Shown here: positions 36,057 to 45,020 of the stretch, piece by piece
Layout of the letters: every line of letters begins with the position of its first letter
How positions within the stretch are numbered: the first letter of the stretch is position 1
From: Roseibacterium elongatum DSM 19469
GTDB lineage: Bacteria; Pseudomonadota; Alphaproteobacteria; Rhodobacterales; Rhodobacteraceae
Direction: 5' to 3'
DNA length: 64,000 nucleotides
Assembly (NCBI RefSeq): GCF_000590925.1
Contig: NZ_CP004372.1
Span: forward strand, 3,143,001-3,207,000
Notes under the pieces: model-generated
Told to the model about the DNA's origin: nothing
Database searches by the model: none
The model's input: only the letters and a program-made list of their open reading frames with translations
Position numbers and translations under genes: made by a program

Positions 36057-36261
36057 CGCACGAGCGTCAATGGGCACGGCGCGGATGCAGCGCGGGCCTG
36101 CCGCGTGCGGATGGACTGGCCGGCCCCGGGCCCCGGCCCTGGCCGCTCCGGGCGCGGGTCGCGCGGACCTGTCCCGCAGGGACAGCCCGCGCGCCACGCC
36201 CAAACCATCCCGGTATGGCGCAGCCATCCCGGGATGGGCGGGAGGGCCACCCGGCGGACCG

Positions 36262-37023
36262 TCAGCGCATCAGCTGCGTGTAGCTCCAGATCAAGGCGAT
36301 CAGCACCGGCTGGTGCAGCAGGTAGATCGCCAGCGAATGTGACCCCGGCCAGGCCAGGGCGCGGGCCGCCGCGCCGCCCTGCCAGCCCGCCGCGCGTGTC
36401 CACAGCCCGCTGCGCGTGCCGATCCGCCCCGCCGCGATCCCCAAGAACAGGGGCCCGACCCAGGGCAGGAGGGGCACGTAATCCACGGCGATGACCGGCA
36501 CGCGCTGCAACCCCGTCCACCAGAGCGGCCACGGGTTGAACAGGTCGCTGCGCGCGATCTCGGGCGCGGCGAAGGCCAGCGCCGCCAGGCCGATCAGCGC
36601 CACCGCCGGCAGGCGCAGCACCAGCATGCCCACAAGGCTCGCCGCCGCGATGCAATGCAGGATGCCGAAAAAGATGAAGGCCTGCGGGATCGCCACCCAG
36701 GTGACTGCGGTGATCAACGCGGCCGCCGCCGCGATCTTCAAGAAGCGCCGCCAGAAGGCCGGCCAGCGCACCCCCTGCCCATGGGCAAGCCACAGGCTGA
36801 CCCCGGCAAGGAACAGGAAACTGCCCGCCGTGCCCAGCGCCAGGGCGCGCCACGCCCCGCTCAGCACCGTGCCGGGGGCGAGATAGCCGAAGGTCTCGAG
36901 ATCATAGGCGAAATGAAAGATCGCCATCGCCACAAGCGCCGCCGTACGCGCCTGATCCAGGGCCAGAATCCGCCCCCGGCGCGGCATCGCCACCGCCGTC
37001 ATGTCACGTGCCTGCATCACCAT
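36262..37023 (-). CDS. DUF1624 / heparan-alpha-glucosaminide N-acetyltransferase-like membrane protein
   Basis: Polytopic membrane protein of about 253 residues with seven or so hydrophobic segments. It starts with a basic cytoplasmic tail (MPRRGRILALDQARTAALV); a conserved RTAALVAMAIFHFAYDLETFGY follows, containing the histidine that in this family accepts an acyl group across the membrane. YLLHQPVLIALIW at the end is also family-like. The likely activity is transmembrane acetylation of a sugar or cell-envelope polymer. Start ATG 37023 has AGGA upstream; ATG 37017 is also possible. Confidence 0.8.
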   Translation of the reverse strand: MVMQARDMTAVAMPRRGRILALDQARTAALVAMAIFHFAYDLETFGYLAPGTVLSGAWRALALGTAGSFLFLAGVSLWLAHGQGVRWPAFWRRFLKIAAAAALITAVTWVAIPQAFIFFGILHCIAAASLVGMLVLRLPAVALIGLAALAFAAPEIARSDLFNPWPLWWTGLQRVPVIAVDYVPLLPWVGPLFLGIAAGRIGTRSGLWTRAAGWQGGAAARALAWPGSHSLAIYLLHQPVLIALIWSYTQLMR

Positions 37024-37129
37024 CGGCGTGATCCTAACAGCCTGCCCGCGGCTTGCCCATGGCCCCGCGCCGCCAAGCTTCCCCGCCGCGGCCACAAACT
37101 CGTCCAAATTTGGTGGTCCCCTCGACGGC

Positions 37130-37540
37130 ATGAGCGATACTTTCGAATATGCCGCCCGTCCCGGGAACACCGCCCTCAGCCTCGCCACCTTCGCCGGGTT
37201 GAGCCTGCTGACCTCGCAATTGTGGCCGATCATGCCCGGCTACGTCCTGCTGCTGTTTCTGCCCGCTCTGGCGATCACCTTCGCCCAGATGGTTCTGATC
37301 CCCACATGGGGGATGCGGATCGGCGACACGACGTGGCAGATCGAGGCCGGCCACGAGGCGCGCTCGGTGCCCGTGGCCCAGATCGCCTATCTTCGGATCA
37401 ATGACCGCACCGGCCCGGCGCAGGTTGCGGTGATCCTGACCAGCGGCGAGGCGGTTCCCCTCCCGGTCGAGGCACTGCCCGATCCGCTGACCCTGATCCG
37501 CGAAGCGACAAGCCGCGGCATCCCCGTGCGTCACGCCTGA
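37130..37540 (+). CDS. Hypothetical membrane protein, 136 residues
   Basis: Short protein with two closely spaced hydrophobic segments near the N-terminus (about 15 to 55: LSLATFAGLSLLTSQLWPIM then GYVLLLFLPALAITFAQMVL), followed by a soluble domain with a beta-rich, PH-like pattern (IGDTTWQIEAGHEARSVPVA onward). No family name was recognised. It is divergent from the acyltransferase-like gene at 36262 and convergent with the transglycosylase at 37573, so it forms a separate unit. Confidence 0.72.
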   Translation: MSDTFEYAARPGNTALSLATFAGLSLLTSQLWPIMPGYVLLLFLPALAITFAQMVLIPTWGMRIGDTTWQIEAGHEARSVPVAQIAYLRINDRTGPAQVAVILTSGEAVPLPVEALPDPLTLIREATSRGIPVRHA

Positions 37541-37572
37541 GCGCAGCGCCGCCCGGCGCGGCCACGCGCCCG

Positions 37573-38493
37573 TCATCTTGCGGGGCGTGGCACCGGGCGC
37601 GCGGCGATGTCTCGGCCCGGTGCCCCGGCCATCGCCAATGTCGCCCCCTCTCCCGGATCGTCGGGGCGCATGCGCGGCCGCGTCGGACTGCGGCAATAGT
37701 CCTGCGCACGCACCCAGCGACGCATGTCCTCGCGCTTGCGCCGCGAATGGAACGGCCCCCAGTCGGCGGCAACCCCGCGCATGCCCGCGGACACGACCTG
37801 GTCGCGCGGCACGGTGATGCCCATGATCCGGATCCCACAGCGCAGGTTCGCCCCGCCGTTCAGCAGGGCATCGGCGCTTTGCACGTCGCAATTGCGCCAG
37901 CGCGCGGTGCCGGGCGCGATCTGGACCAGACCGAACCATTGCCCGCCTCCGCCCACGGCCCGCGGGTTGTGGGTGCTTTCATGCCAGGCCAGTGTCGAGA
38001 TCAGCCCGGCCCAGAACGCAGCGCGTTGGGCGCGGTCGGCGGTGACGTAGCCCGGACACCAATCGGTGATGTCCCGCGGCACCACGTCGAGCAGCGGCGC
38101 GCCGGGGCCGCGCAGGGCGGCCATCACCGACGCGGTCCAGCGCTGGCCCCTTGGGTGTTCGTCCCAACGCAGGCTGGGCACCAGCCATGCCTCGCGTTGC
38201 GCGGGGCGGCGGCTGCGCAACGGGGCCAAAGCGGACTCTACGGGATCATCCGGCAGGCTGGCCGGGGTCACGGCACCGCCCAAGGGGGGGGCCAGGATCA
38301 TCTGGCCGGCGGTCACCTCGACCGGGTCTTCGGCGGGCCGAGTCACCTCGGGTGTAGCCGCGACAGGGCGCGGCATCGGGCGCAGCATTGCGCCGGCGGG
38401 GCCGTCCTGCGCCTGGGCCGGGGTGCCGCCCCCGAAACCGCAAACCACGCAAACGACCAGCGCCACAGCCTTGGTCAGCGGCTTGGCAGCCAT
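37573..38493 (-). CDS. Lytic transglycosylase (SLT domain), paralogue A
   Basis: Predicted periplasmic peptidoglycan lytic transglycosylase of 306 residues. A signal peptide (MAAKPLTKAVALVVCVVCG) leads into a Pro-rich linker, then an SLT catalytic domain in which the glutamate sits in WHESTHNPRAVGGGGQWFGL, followed by VQIAPGTARWRNC and ADWGPFHSRRKREDMRRW. GGGGGAA precedes the ATG. Its domain is clearly related to the next gene upstream (38591-39187), which suggests an ancient duplication. The C-terminal tail is specific to this copy. Confidence 0.85.
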   Translation of the reverse strand: MAAKPLTKAVALVVCVVCGFGGGTPAQAQDGPAGAMLRPMPRPVAATPEVTRPAEDPVEVTAGQMILAPPLGGAVTPASLPDDPVESALAPLRSRRPAQREAWLVPSLRWDEHPRGQRWTASVMAALRGPGAPLLDVVPRDITDWCPGYVTADRAQRAAFWAGLISTLAWHESTHNPRAVGGGGQWFGLVQIAPGTARWRNCDVQSADALLNGGANLRCGIRIMGITVPRDQVVSAGMRGVAADWGPFHSRRKREDMRRWVRAQDYCRSPTRPRMRPDDPGEGATLAMAGAPGRDIAARPVPRPAR

Positions 38494-38590
38494 GCGCTTC
38501 CCCCAGTTGCGACCGCGCACCGCGCGACTGTGCCCAAGCGCGCTCGAAAAGGCAAGGAAAACAAGGGGGCGGCGGCCGCGTTACCGGATC

Positions 38591-39187
38591 TCAGCCGGTG
38601 CAGAAGGGCTGCGCGCTGACCCAGCCGCGCATGTCCTCGCGCTTTTCGGCCTGGACGAAGGGGCCCCAATCGGCCGCGACGCCGCCGCGCCCGCTGGCCA
38701 CCACCCCGTCGCGCGGCACGGTTTCGGCCCAGATGCGCAGGGCGCAGGCGAGGTTCGCCTCGCCATTGCGCAGCGCGTCGCCGCTGGTGGCGTTGCAGCC
38801 ATAATGGCGCGCGGTCGCCGGGCTGATCTGGACGAGGCCAAACCATCGCCCCCCGCCTCCCACGGCCTGCGGGTTCCAGGTGCTTTCATGGCGCGCGAGC
38901 GTCGAGAGAAGGCCCACCCAGAACGCCTCGCGCTCGGCGCGGGTGCCCTCTGTGTAGGCGGGGCACCAAGCCTCGATATCGGCTGGCACCAGATCGGGCA
39001 GATGACCCGCGGGCGCCCCCACGTCAAGCATGGCAAGGCTGGCTTCGGTCCAGGCGGGGGCCTCGGGGCGGTGGTCCCAGCGCATCACGAACTCGGTCGG
39101 GTCGGCCTCGGTGGCGCCGAGGGGCGCGAGGGAACAGCCCGTCAGGCCCAGGACGGCCAAAGCCGCCAGCAAGATCGCACGCATCAT
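38591..39187 (-). CDS. Lytic transglycosylase (SLT domain) lipoprotein, paralogue B
   Basis: Predicted lipoprotein of 198 residues. The signal peptide ends in the lipobox LTGC (residues about 15 to 18), then the same SLT-like domain as the neighbouring gene: RHESTWNPQAVGGGGRWFGL carries the catalytic glutamate, then VQISPATARHYGC and ADWGPFVQAEKREDMRGW. It lacks the long tail seen in the other copy. The start is one of two adjacent ATGs at 39187 and 39184. Both copies are on the minus strand, 97 bases apart. Confidence 0.85.
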   Translation of the reverse strand: MMRAILLAALAVLGLTGCSLAPLGATEADPTEFVMRWDHRPEAPAWTEASLAMLDVGAPAGHLPDLVPADIEAWCPAYTEGTRAEREAFWVGLLSTLARHESTWNPQAVGGGGRWFGLVQISPATARHYGCNATSGDALRNGEANLACALRIWAETVPRDGVVASGRGGVAADWGPFVQAEKREDMRGWVSAQPFCTG

Positions 39188-39491
39188 CTTGTCTCGAAAC
39201 TGTTGCAGACAGCGCGGTGTGCCCCCAAGCCGCCTTGCCGAGTCCATCGTTCTGTCGCCCCCCCCGGCCAGTCGGCAGAAGCCCGCCCAAGGCGTGTCGC
39301 GCCAGATCAGCCCCTGTGCGGCACCGCGCGCGGACGGACGCCCCGCAGGGGCGGCCCCCGCGCGCCGGGCCCAAACCGCGGGGCGATGCGCGTCAGCGCG
39401 TCCCCCGTAGGCGGGAGGACCCCGTTGCAATCAAAAAAATCCCCGCCGGCCACGCGACCGGCGGGGACAGCGCCCAGATATCGCACGCGGC
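39188..39491. other. Intergenic region upstream of the lytic transglycosylase lipoprotein
   Basis: A 304-base spacer between two minus-strand genes. It holds the terminator of the DJ-1/PfpI gene (39433-39467) and presumably a promoter for the lipoprotein. GC-rich palindromic sequence near 39340-39420 may form weak hairpins but lacks a T run. I see no gene. Confidence 0.55.
39433..39467 (-). terminator. Rho-independent terminator for the DJ-1/PfpI gene
   Basis: Read on the minus strand, TCCCCGCCGG pairs with CCGGCGGGGA (39458-39467 with 39440-39449, 8-base loop), followed by seven T (39433-39439 read as A on the plus strand). It is 25 bases downstream of the stop at 39492. Confidence 0.9.
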
Positions 39492-40052
39492 TCAGGCGGC
39501 CTTTTTGGCGTGGCGGCCTTCCTCGATCTCTTCGACGATCTTGCCGACGAAATCCTTCAGGTCGTTCGGGTTTCGGCTGGTGACGATGCCGCCGTCGGCA
39601 ATGGCGGATTGATCGACCCATTCGGCCCCGGCATTCACCACATCGGTCTTGATCGAGGGATACGAGGTCATCGGGCGGCCCTTGGCAAGGCCCGCCTCGA
39701 CCAGCAGCCACGGCGCGTGGCAGACGGCGGCAACCACCTTGCCGTCGCGGGCGAAGGCCTTGACCGTCTCGATGGCGCGGTCATCGACGCGCAGCAGATC
39801 GGGGTTGATCTGCCCGCCTGGCAGAACCAGCGCGTCATACCCGGCGACGTCGATCGCGTCGAAGGACAGGTCGGCCTCGGCCGCGCGGCCCCAGTCGCTG
39901 CCTTCCCAGCCCTTGATGGGCTTGCCATCGGGCGTGGCGACGTGAACGGTCGCGCCCTTCACGCGCAACTGGTCGCGGGGAAATTCCAGCTCGGATTGCT
40001 CGAACCCGTGAGTGGCGATGATGAGAATCCTGGCCTCGGTAATCTTCGGCAT
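39492..40052 (-). CDS. DJ-1/PfpI-family protein (YajL/Hsp31-like type 1 GATase fold)
   Basis: Protein of 186 residues with the PfpI/DJ-1 fold. The nucleophile is Cys111 in VVAAVCHAPWLLVEAG, with Glu in ATHGFEQSELEFPRDQL, the pattern of the general stress protein 18 subgroup. ALVLPGGQINPD and GGIVTSRNPNDL are also family sequences. Members act as deglycases, proteases or chaperones; the exact activity is debated. It has its own strong terminator and stands divergent from gatB. Confidence 0.9.
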   Translation of the reverse strand: MPKITEARILIIATHGFEQSELEFPRDQLRVKGATVHVATPDGKPIKGWEGSDWGRAAEADLSFDAIDVAGYDALVLPGGQINPDLLRVDDRAIETVKAFARDGKVVAAVCHAPWLLVEAGLAKGRPMTSYPSIKTDVVNAGAEWVDQSAIADGGIVTSRNPNDLKDFVGKIVEEIEEGRHAKKAA

Positions 40053-40222
40053 GTCGTGTCCTTTCGGCTCGCGTTCAGCTATGGGGGGCTGCCCGACCGG
40101 CGCCCCTTCCCCCTCAAAACGCCTGCCGCCGGTTTGCGTTCCATCCCCCGCATCCGCGCGCCCCCTTGCCCGACCCGCGCCGCTGACCTAAACGCTGGAT
40201 CAAACGAGACGGAGGCCCGAGA

Positions 40223-41746
40223 ATGCTCGACCTGACCCCAGACGATAAACCGACCCCGAAGCCCAAGATCATCCCCGGCGCCAAGCAGGACTGGGAACTG
40301 GTGATCGGCATGGAGGTGCATGCGCAGGTCTCGACACGCGCCAAGCTGTTCTCGGGGGCGTCCACCCAATTCGGGGCCGAACCGAACTCGAACGTGGCCT
40401 TCGTGGACGCAGGCATGCCCGGCATGCTGCCCGTCATCAACGAGGCCTGCGTGGCGCAGGCGGTGCGCACCGGGCTGGGCCTCAAGGCGGAAATCCACCT
40501 GAACTCGGCCTTCGACCGCAAGAACTATTTCTATCCCGACCTGCCGCAGGGCTACCAGATTTCCCAGCTTTACCACCCCATCGTGGGCGAAGGCAAAGTG
40601 TTGGTCGAGATGGGCGACGGCACCGCGCGCATGGTCCGGATCGAGCGCATTCACCTTGAACAGGATGCGGGCAAGTCGATCCACGACATGGACCCGGCGA
40701 TGAGCTTTGTCGATCTCAACCGCACGGGCGTCGCGTTGATGGAGATCGTCAGCCGCCCCGACATTCGCGGCCCCGAGGAGGCCGCGGCCTATGTAGCCAA
40801 GCTGCGCCAGATCATGCTGTATCTGGGCACCTGCGACGGCAACATGCAGAACGGCAACCTGCGCGCCGACGTGAACGTGTCGATCTGCCAGCCGGGCGCC
40901 TACGAGAAATACCGCGAGACGGGCGATTTCAGCCATCTGGGCACCCGCTGCGAGATCAAGAACATGAACTCGCTGCGCTTCATCCAGGCCGCCATCGAAT
41001 ACGAGGCGCGCCGCCAGATCGCCATCGTCGAGGCCGGCGGCACCGTCGACCAGGAAACCCGCCTCTACGATGCCGACAAGGGCGAGACGCGGTCGATGCG
41101 CTCCAAGGAAGAGGCGCATGATTACCGCTACTTCCCCGATCCCGACCTTCTGCCGCTCGAGATCGAGCAGGCCTGGGTGGACGAGATCGCCGCCAACCTG
41201 CCCGAACTGCCCGACGCCAAGAAGGCCCGCTTCATCGGCGACTACGGCCTGTCGGATTACGACGCCAGCGTGCTGACCGCCGATCTGGAGGCCGCGCATT
41301 ACTTCGAGTCGGTCGTGGCCGAGGCGAAAGATGGCAAATCCGCCGCCAACTGGGTCATCAACGAGTTGTTCGGCCGCCTGAAGAAGGACGAGACATCCAT
41401 CACCGACAGCCCGATCACACCCGCCCAGCTGGGCCAGATCGTCAAGCTGATCAAGTCCGACGCGATCTCGGGCAAGATCGGCAAGGAGGTGTTCGAGATT
41501 GCCTATACTACCGGCCGCGATCCCGAGGAAATCGTCGAGACCGAGGGCATGAAGCAGGTCACCGACACCGGCGCGATCGAAACGGCGGTGGAAGAGATCA
41601 TCGCTGCCAACCCCGCACAGGTCGAAAAGGCCAAGCAGAACCCCAAGCTGGCCGGCTGGTTCGTGGGTCAGGTGATGAAGGCCACCGGCGGCAAGGCCAA
41701 CCCCAAGGCCGTTAACGAGATCGTGACCGCCAAACTGGGCCTGTGA
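40223..41746 (+). CDS. gatB: Aspartyl/glutamyl-tRNA(Asn/Gln) amidotransferase subunit B
   Basis: Tail- and active-site-carrying subunit of the GatCAB complex, which converts misacylated Glu-tRNA(Gln) and Asp-tRNA(Asn) to the correct amides. The 507-residue product has the family start [16 protein letters not shown], the [14 protein letters not shown] motif, and a C-terminal YqeY/GatB domain ending [23 protein letters not shown]-like sequence (GACGGAGG) lies upstream of the ATG. gatA and gatC are not next to it. Two tiny membrane protein genes follow. Confidence 0.97.
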   Translation: MLDLTPDDKPTPKPKIIPGAKQDWELVIGMEVHAQVSTRAKLFSGASTQFGAEPNSNVAFVDAGMPGMLPVINEACVAQAVRTGLGLKAEIHLNSAFDRKNYFYPDLPQGYQISQLYHPIVGEGKVLVEMGDGTARMVRIERIHLEQDAGKSIHDMDPAMSFVDLNRTGVALMEIVSRPDIRGPEEAAAYVAKLRQIMLYLGTCDGNMQNGNLRADVNVSICQPGAYEKYRETGDFSHLGTRCEIKNMNSLRFIQAAIEYEARRQIAIVEAGGTVDQETRLYDADKGETRSMRSKEEAHDYRYFPDPDLLPLEIEQAWVDEIAANLPELPDAKKARFIGDYGLSDYDASVLTADLEAAHYFESVVAEAKDGKSAANWVINELFGRLKKDETSITDSPITPAQLGQIVKLIKSDAISGKIGKEVFEIAYTTGRDPEEIVETEGMKQVTDTGAIETAVEEIIAANPAQVEKAKQNPKLAGWFVGQVMKATGGKANPKAVNEIVTAKLGL

Positions 41747-41750
41747 GGGA

Positions 41751-41972
41751 ATGCGCCGCCGGGACCCACTGGCGACGCATAACGAACGCGTCAAGTTGCG
41801 GGCGGCGTTTCTGAACGCGCTTGCCCTCGGCTTTCTAGGGTTCGCCTTTCTGCGGCCGCTTGTCGAGGGCACGCTGACGCTCAACCTGCTGACCGTCTCG
41901 TTTTTTCTGACGGGGCTGGTTTTGCATCGCGCCGCAGATTACATACTGAAGTATCTGGAAACGGAGGACTGA
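41751..41972 (+). CDS. Small hypothetical membrane protein, 73 residues
   Basis: Starts four bases after the gatB stop (GAGGGA upstream of the ATG). The peptide has a basic N-terminus (MRRRDPLATHNERVKLRAAF) followed by two hydrophobic stretches (NALALGFLGFAFL and LLTVSFFLTGLVLH) and an acidic tail. No family was recognised. The spacing suggests transcription with gatB and with the 39-residue gene that follows. Confidence 0.75.
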   Translation: MRRRDPLATHNERVKLRAAFLNALALGFLGFAFLRPLVEGTLTLNLLTVSFFLTGLVLHRAADYILKYLETED

Positions 41973-41973
41973 C

Positions 41974-42093
41974 ATGGACAGCCTCACATTGCTTGCCATT
42001 CCGGGCCTTGCGCTTGCGATTGCCTGGCTTCTGGTGGCCGACACCCGCCGCACGGCACGGCGCAACGAACGCCGCGATCATCCCGCCGAGTGA
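41974..42093 (+). CDS. Very small membrane protein, 39 residues
   Basis: A short gene not normally called by length filters. GGAGGACTGAC precedes the ATG at 41974, giving a strong ribosome binding site that overlaps the end of the previous gene. The product MDSLTLLAIPGLALAIAWLL has one hydrophobic segment, then a basic and acidic tail (DTRRTARRNERRDHPAE). It is likely translated with its neighbour. Function unknown. Confidence 0.72.
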   Translation: MDSLTLLAIPGLALAIAWLLVADTRRTARRNERRDHPAE

Positions 42094-42194
42094 CGGTGTC
42101 CCACGGGCCTAGCTGAACCGGTCAGCCCGGATGCCCCTTGCCTAGAACCCTGTCGCCGCTGTATGACGCGCCGGTTCATCGCCCGGAGAGGTCC

Positions 42195-42566
42195 ATGCCC
42201 TATTTCGAGTACAAGGTCGTGCCCGCCCCCGACAAGACGCCGCGCGTCCGGGGCCTGAAAGGGGCGGATCGCTTCGCCTACACGCTCGAGGCCATTCTTG
42301 GCGACATGGGCGCCGAGGGCTGGGAATATGTGCGGGCCGATCGGTTCGAGGATACCGAGCGCCGGGGCCTTGGCTTGACGGCGAAATCGACGGTGACGCG
42401 CTGCGTGCTGATCTTCCGCCGCGAGGTTTTCTACGAAGACGAGGCCAGCGACCCGCCCGCCCAAGAGGCCCCGGCCGATGTCCCCGAGCCAGACACCGAG
42501 GTCGTGACCGAGCCCTCCCCCAGCCGACGCCTTGTGGCCGACCCGGCCGACCGCGCCGCCGAGTGA
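42195..42566 (+). CDS. DUF4177-family protein
   Basis: Soluble protein of 123 residues. It has the DUF4177 start MPYFEYKVVPAP and the motif ILGDMGAEGWEYVRADRFED, with an acidic Pro- and Glu-rich tail (about residues 88 to 123) that looks disordered. GGAGAGG lies before the ATG. It is convergent with bolA (four bases between stops). The biochemical role of DUF4177 is not known. Confidence 0.82.
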   Translation: MPYFEYKVVPAPDKTPRVRGLKGADRFAYTLEAILGDMGAEGWEYVRADRFEDTERRGLGLTAKSTVTRCVLIFRREVFYEDEASDPPAQEAPADVPEPDTEVVTEPSPSRRLVADPADRAAE

Positions 42567-42570
42567 GGTT

Positions 42571-42828
42571 TCAGGCGCTGATCTTCAGCGCCAGCGCGTG
42601 AATCTCGGCCACCAGTTCCTTTCCCAGCGCATCATGCACCGCGCGATGCTGCGCGATCCGCGACAGGCCCGCGAATTTTTCACTTTCGATGCGCACGCGA
42701 AAATGGCTTTCGCCACCCTCCTGATACCCCGCATGGCCACGGTGGCTTTCGCTTTCGTCGACCACGTCCAGCACGCGCGGCGCAAACGCCTCTTGCAGTC
42801 GTGATCTGATTTTCTCGGTTCGCGTCAC
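42571..42828 (-). CDS. bolA: BolA-family protein
   Basis: Protein of 85 residues with the BolA fold (class II KH-like): SRLQEAFAPRVLDVVDESESH, GGESHFRVRIESEKFAGL, and the invariant histidine in RIAQHRAVHDALGKEL. BolA proteins partner with monothiol glutaredoxins in Fe-S cluster handling and affect cell shape and stress. The start is GTG at 42828 with AGGTGG upstream. It is divergent from the J-domain gene. Confidence 0.9.
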   Translation of the reverse strand: MTRTEKIRSRLQEAFAPRVLDVVDESESHRGHAGYQEGGESHFRVRIESEKFAGLSRIAQHRAVHDALGKELVAEIHALALKISA

Positions 42829-42904
42829 GAAATCCACCTCTCGCCTCTTTTCCTTGCCGCCCAAAACCCTAAACTGCCTGTTCCGAGTCGAGAAGGGCCC
42901 GAGC

Positions 42905-43537
42905 ATGAGTGACAAAGACCCGTTCAATTTCGACCTGCGTGTCTCTACCGACAAGAAGAAACGCCGCTCGGGTCGGCGTGGCATGTCGGGCGCGTTCGAG
43001 ACCTCGCAACGCGTCTGCGAACACCCGGGCTGCACCGAGCCGGGGCAATATCGCGCGCCCAAGGCGCCCGACGTCCTGGACGATTTCTACTGGTTCTGCC
43101 GCGAGCATGTGCGCGAATACAATCTCAAGTGGAACTTCTTCGAAGGCACGACCGAGGCCGAGATGGAGGCGCAACTCGACCGCGACCGCGTCTGGGACCG
43201 GCCCACGAAACCCTTCAAGAAATCGACCGAGGAACGCGCCTGGGCGAGGCTGGGTATCGAGGACCCGCATCAGGTGCTGGGGCAGAACGCCACCCGGAAC
43301 CCCGGGCGCGGGCGCGGCGGCACGGGGCGCAAACTGCCGCCCACAGAACGCCGCGCCATCGAGATCCTGGACGCCAAGGACCACTGGACCAAGACCGAAA
43401 TCCGCAAAAGCTACAAGGCCCTGATCAAGGTGCTGCACCCCGACATGAACGGCGGCGACCGCTCGGATGAAGACCGCCTGCAGGAGGTCGTCTGGGCCTG
43501 GGACCAGATCAAGGACAGCCGTAATTTCGGCGATTGA
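42905..43537 (+). CDS. J-domain (DnaJ-like) protein
   Basis: Cytosolic co-chaperone-like protein of 210 residues. The J domain is at the C-terminus (about residues 150 to 210) with the HPD motif at 178 to 180 (VLHPDMNGGDRSDEDRLQEV). The N-terminal half has Cys and His residues that may bind zinc (VCEHPGCTEPG and FYWFCREHVREYN). It lacks the Gly-rich and repeat domains of true DnaJ, so it is probably a specialised partner of DnaK. It is the only gene on this strand until the flavoprotein. Confidence 0.88.
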   Translation: MSDKDPFNFDLRVSTDKKKRRSGRRGMSGAFETSQRVCEHPGCTEPGQYRAPKAPDVLDDFYWFCREHVREYNLKWNFFEGTTEAEMEAQLDRDRVWDRPTKPFKKSTEERAWARLGIEDPHQVLGQNATRNPGRGRGGTGRKLPPTERRAIEILDAKDHWTKTEIRKSYKALIKVLHPDMNGGDRSDEDRLQEVVWAWDQIKDSRNFGD

Positions 43538-43570
43538 CCGACGCGATGCGGCCCTCGGGGACCAGCTGTT

Positions 43571-43592
43571 GATCTTTATCCCTCAAATATGC
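43571..43592. repeat. Intergenic 22-bp motif, copy 2
   Basis: GATCTTTATCCCTCAAATAT followed by GC, matching copy 1 at 31428-31449 in 20 of 22 positions. It lies between the J-domain gene and the flavoprotein gene. Same remarks as for copy 1. Confidence 0.6.
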
Positions 43593-43678
43593 CCGCCGGA
43601 GGCGCCAGCGCCGTGCAGGGCCCAATGCCCTGCGCGGCGCTTGCCCGGCGACGCGCGACCGCGCGGCGCGACCCGTCG

Positions 43679-44881
43679 ATGACCTCTCCCCCCAAACAGG
43701 TGAAGACCCTGATCCTCGGCGCAGGCGCGGCAGGGATGATGTGCGCGGCCCATGCCGGCCCCGGCACGCTGGTCATCGACCATGCCAAGGCGCCGGGCGA
43801 AAAGATCCGCATCTCGGGCGGCGGGCGCTGCAATTTCACCAATCTCCACACCGAGGCTGAAAACTTTCTCGGCGAGAACCCGCATTTCCCGAAATCGGCC
43901 CTCAGCCGCTACACCCAGTGGGATTTCATCGACCTCGTGGACCGTCACGGCATCGCGTGGCACGAAAAGACGCTCGGGCAGCTTTTTTGCGACCGATCGG
44001 CCAAGGACATCATCGCGCTCCTACGCGACGAGATGGACCGTGCCGGTGCGGATCTGTGGCTGGAGGCCGAACCGGGCGAGATCACCCATGCCGATGGCCT
44101 GTTCCGCGTCGAGATCACCCAGGGCGGCACGCCCCGAACGGTTATCGCGGAAGCCCTCGTGCTGGCCACGGGGGGCAAGTCGATCCCCAAGATGGGGGCA
44201 ACGGGGCTGGCCTATCGCATCGCCGCGCACTTCGGCCACCGCGTGACCGAAACGCGCCCCGCCCTTGTGCCGCTGACCTTCGACGAGACGCGCAAGGCCG
44301 CCTTTGCCGACCTGCCCGGCACGGCGGTGGACACGCGCATCACCTGCAACGGCGCCAGCTTCGACGAGGCGATGCTGTTCACCCATCGGGGCCTCTCCGG
44401 CCCGGCGGTGCTGCAGATCTCGTCCTACTGGCGCGAGGGGGACAGCCTGTCAGTCTGCCTGCGCCCCAATCTGGACCTGTTCGCGCATTTGCGCGCTCGC
44501 CGCGCCGAGGCGGGGGGCAAGGCCCTGTCCACGGTCGTGTCCGAGATCCTGCCCCGCAAGCTGGCCCTTCATCTGAGCGCCAAACTGGGGGTCTCGGGCA
44601 ACCTCGCCGACCAGTCGGACGCGGCGCTGCGCGCTCTGACCGACCAGCTGACAAGGTGGGAGCTGACGCCGACCTCCTCCGAAGGTTACCGAACGGCCGA
44701 GGTGACGCTGGGGGGCGTGGCGACCGACAGGATCAGTTCCAGGACGATGGAAAGCGCGCATCTGCCGGGCCTTTACATCATCGGCGAGGCATTGGACGTG
44801 ACCGGCTGGCTGGGCGGCTACAACTTCCAATGGGCCTGGTCCTCGGGCGTGGCGGCAGGCCGCGCCATCGCCGCACGGTAG
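43679..44881 (+). CDS. NAD(P)/FAD-dependent oxidoreductase, HI0933/YhiN family
   Basis: Predicted flavoprotein of 400 residues. The N-terminal dinucleotide-binding motif is LILGAGAAGMMCA. The family signature GEKIRISGGGRCNFTN is near residue 40, and the C-terminus carries GLYIIGEALDVTGWLGGYNFQWAWSSG. This large family (YhiN) has no firmly known substrate. The start is the ATG at 43679, which gives the usual N-terminus; longer upstream frames lack a binding site. It is convergent with a TetR regulator gene. Confidence 0.9.
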   Translation: MTSPPKQVKTLILGAGAAGMMCAAHAGPGTLVIDHAKAPGEKIRISGGGRCNFTNLHTEAENFLGENPHFPKSALSRYTQWDFIDLVDRHGIAWHEKTLGQLFCDRSAKDIIALLRDEMDRAGADLWLEAEPGEITHADGLFRVEITQGGTPRTVIAEALVLATGGKSIPKMGATGLAYRIAAHFGHRVTETRPALVPLTFDETRKAAFADLPGTAVDTRITCNGASFDEAMLFTHRGLSGPAVLQISSYWREGDSLSVCLRPNLDLFAHLRARRAEAGGKALSTVVSEILPRKLALHLSAKLGVSGNLADQSDAALRALTDQLTRWELTPTSSEGYRTAEVTLGGVATDRISSRTMESAHLPGLYIIGEALDVTGWLGGYNFQWAWSSGVAAGRAIAAR

Positions 44882-45020
44882 GGGATGCGGCAATTGCCCC
44901 TTGCCACCGCCAACCCGCATGGGGATTGCGGTTTCATTTTTCCGAGACAGGCACAGGCGACGGCAGCAACACGGGGCCGCGCGGCCCAAGTGGGTCTTTC
45001 ACCCCTCGGCGACGGCTTTC

